From: Sphingomonas pituitosa NBRC 102491
GTDB lineage: Bacteria; Pseudomonadota; Alphaproteobacteria; Sphingomonadales; Sphingomonadaceae
Assembly (NCBI RefSeq): GCF_001598435.1
Contig: NZ_BCYY01000003.1
Span: 1 to 64,000 of the forward strand
Reading direction: 5' to 3'
Length of the DNA: 64,000 bases
Part shown: positions 63,414 through 64,000 of the stretch, one piece after another
Layout: each line of letters starts with the position of its first letter
Position numbering within the stretch: position 1 is the stretch's first letter
Notes under the pieces: generated by a model
What the model was told of the DNA's origin: nothing
Seen by the model: the letters and a program-made list of their open reading frames with translations, nothing else
Database searches by the model: none
Made by a program: the position numbers and the translations under genes

Positions 63414-64000
63414 TCAGGCGTTCCGGATCGCCGCCGCCGCGCCGATCAGCTCGAGGTCGCTGCGATTGACCAGCGCTACCGGTGTTTCGGAAAGTTGGCG
63501 GCGGAATGCGGTGCGCGCCTCCATGCGGCGGCGGAAGCCGGGCTCCTTCAGCTGCGGCTCCAGCGCACGGGCGATGGCGCCGGTAAGGTACACGCCGTCC
63601 CACGCATCGAAGGTGAGCGCCAGATCGCCGACGAACGCGCCGAGATGATCGACGAACATGCGCACCACTGCCGCGGCGATCGGGTCGCGGCCGGTATTGC
63701 GCGTCACGTCCTCCGGCGCCGGCAGGCGCTTGCCGCCCGACAGCGCCTCATAGGCGAGCAGCAGCCCGTTGGCGCTGAGCAGCGTCTCCACCTCGACCAG
63801 CCCGCCCCGCGCCCTGCAGAAGGTCGCGAACCGCTCCTCGTCGCCGCTCTGTGGCGCGAAGCCGATATGCCCTGCCTCGCTCTGCACCGGCACATGCCGC
63901 CCGTCGGCACTGATCAGCGCGGCGACGCCGAGCCCCGTTCCGACGCCGATCACCGCATAATTGCCGCCCGGCGAGATCGGCCGCGAGGTCGCGCCGGGCA
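63414..64000 (-). CDS. glk: Glucokinase, C-terminal part (cut by the window end)
   Basis: The open frame runs off the right edge; at least 195 residues are visible. They include SPGGNYAVIGVGTGLGVAALI (the glycine-rich phosphate loop), EAGHIGFAP (sugar and catalytic region, in QSEAGHIGF) and the C-terminal TFDAWDGVYLTGAIARALEPQL typical of hexokinase-like ROK-unrelated bacterial glucokinases. The N-terminal ATP-binding part lies outside the window. The stop is at 63414. Confidence 0.9.
   Translation of the reverse strand, partial: PGATSRPISPGGNYAVIGVGTGLGVAALISADGRHVPVQSEAGHIGFAPQSGDEERFATFCRARGGLVEVETLLSANGLLLAYEALSGGKRLPAPEDVTRNTGRDPIAAAVVRMFVDHLGAFVGDLALTFDAWDGVYLTGAIARALEPQLKEPGFRRRMEARTAFRRQLSETPVALVNRSDLELIGAAAAIRNA

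Overview
The window is high-GC, densely coded DNA that fits a member of the Sphingomonadaceae (Sphingomonas-like Alphaproteobacteria). The evidence is gene content: a sugar-type TonB-dependent receptor next to a glycoside hydrolase, a PEP-CTERM protein with exosortase-associated glycosylation genes, a glnB-glnA pair, many LysR regulators, and frequent 4-base stop/start overlaps. I saw no rRNA, tRNA, CRISPR array, intact insertion sequence or phage structural gene. The genus is an inference.

Layout. 1-4.0 kb: outer-membrane receptor plus GH53 endo-galactanase, a likely galactan-uptake pair. 4.4-16.7 kb: a CPBP membrane protease, an AraC regulator, a decayed LysR fragment, a DsbA/metallo-beta-lactamase-fold/SnoaL operon, and a regulator-rich stretch in which LysR and Rrf2 genes sit beside small redox or detoxification genes (pirin, NADP-binding reductase, azoreductase). 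16.7-23.1 kb: a three-gene micro-operon of unknown proteins, then a likely catabolic operon (GMC oxidoreductase, SnoaL-like, aldehyde dehydrogenase, short-chain dehydrogenase, amidohydrolase). 23.5-30.7 kb: a MASE1 histidine kinase and LuxR-type response regulator, divergent from four exported proteins of unknown function (lipoprotein, 547 aa, 672 aa and 220 aa). This is the best candidate here for an undescribed system.

31.1-39.3 kb: a secreted beta-helix protein, a RadC-like JAB protein, thyA-folA-dipeptidase-ribF, a CinA-like protein, map, and a threonine aldolase behind a long structured leader. 39.4-44.0 kb: ferredoxin-NADP reductase, a soluble chemoreceptor-like protein, and glnB-glnA behind a clear sigma-54 promoter. 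44.3-54.2 kb: a PEP-CTERM protein, an M13 peptidase, a methyltransferase/S24-repressor pair with small divergent genes, and an exosortase-A-associated glycosyltransferase, O-glycosylation ligase and acyltransferase set. 54.2-64.0 kb: mostly housekeeping genes (DJ-1/PfpI, topoisomerase IB, MscS, lrgAB, purL, qorB with its HxlR regulator, stress proteins), ending in a glucokinase cut by the window edge.

Family calls rest on recognisable motifs read by eye. No database search was run.
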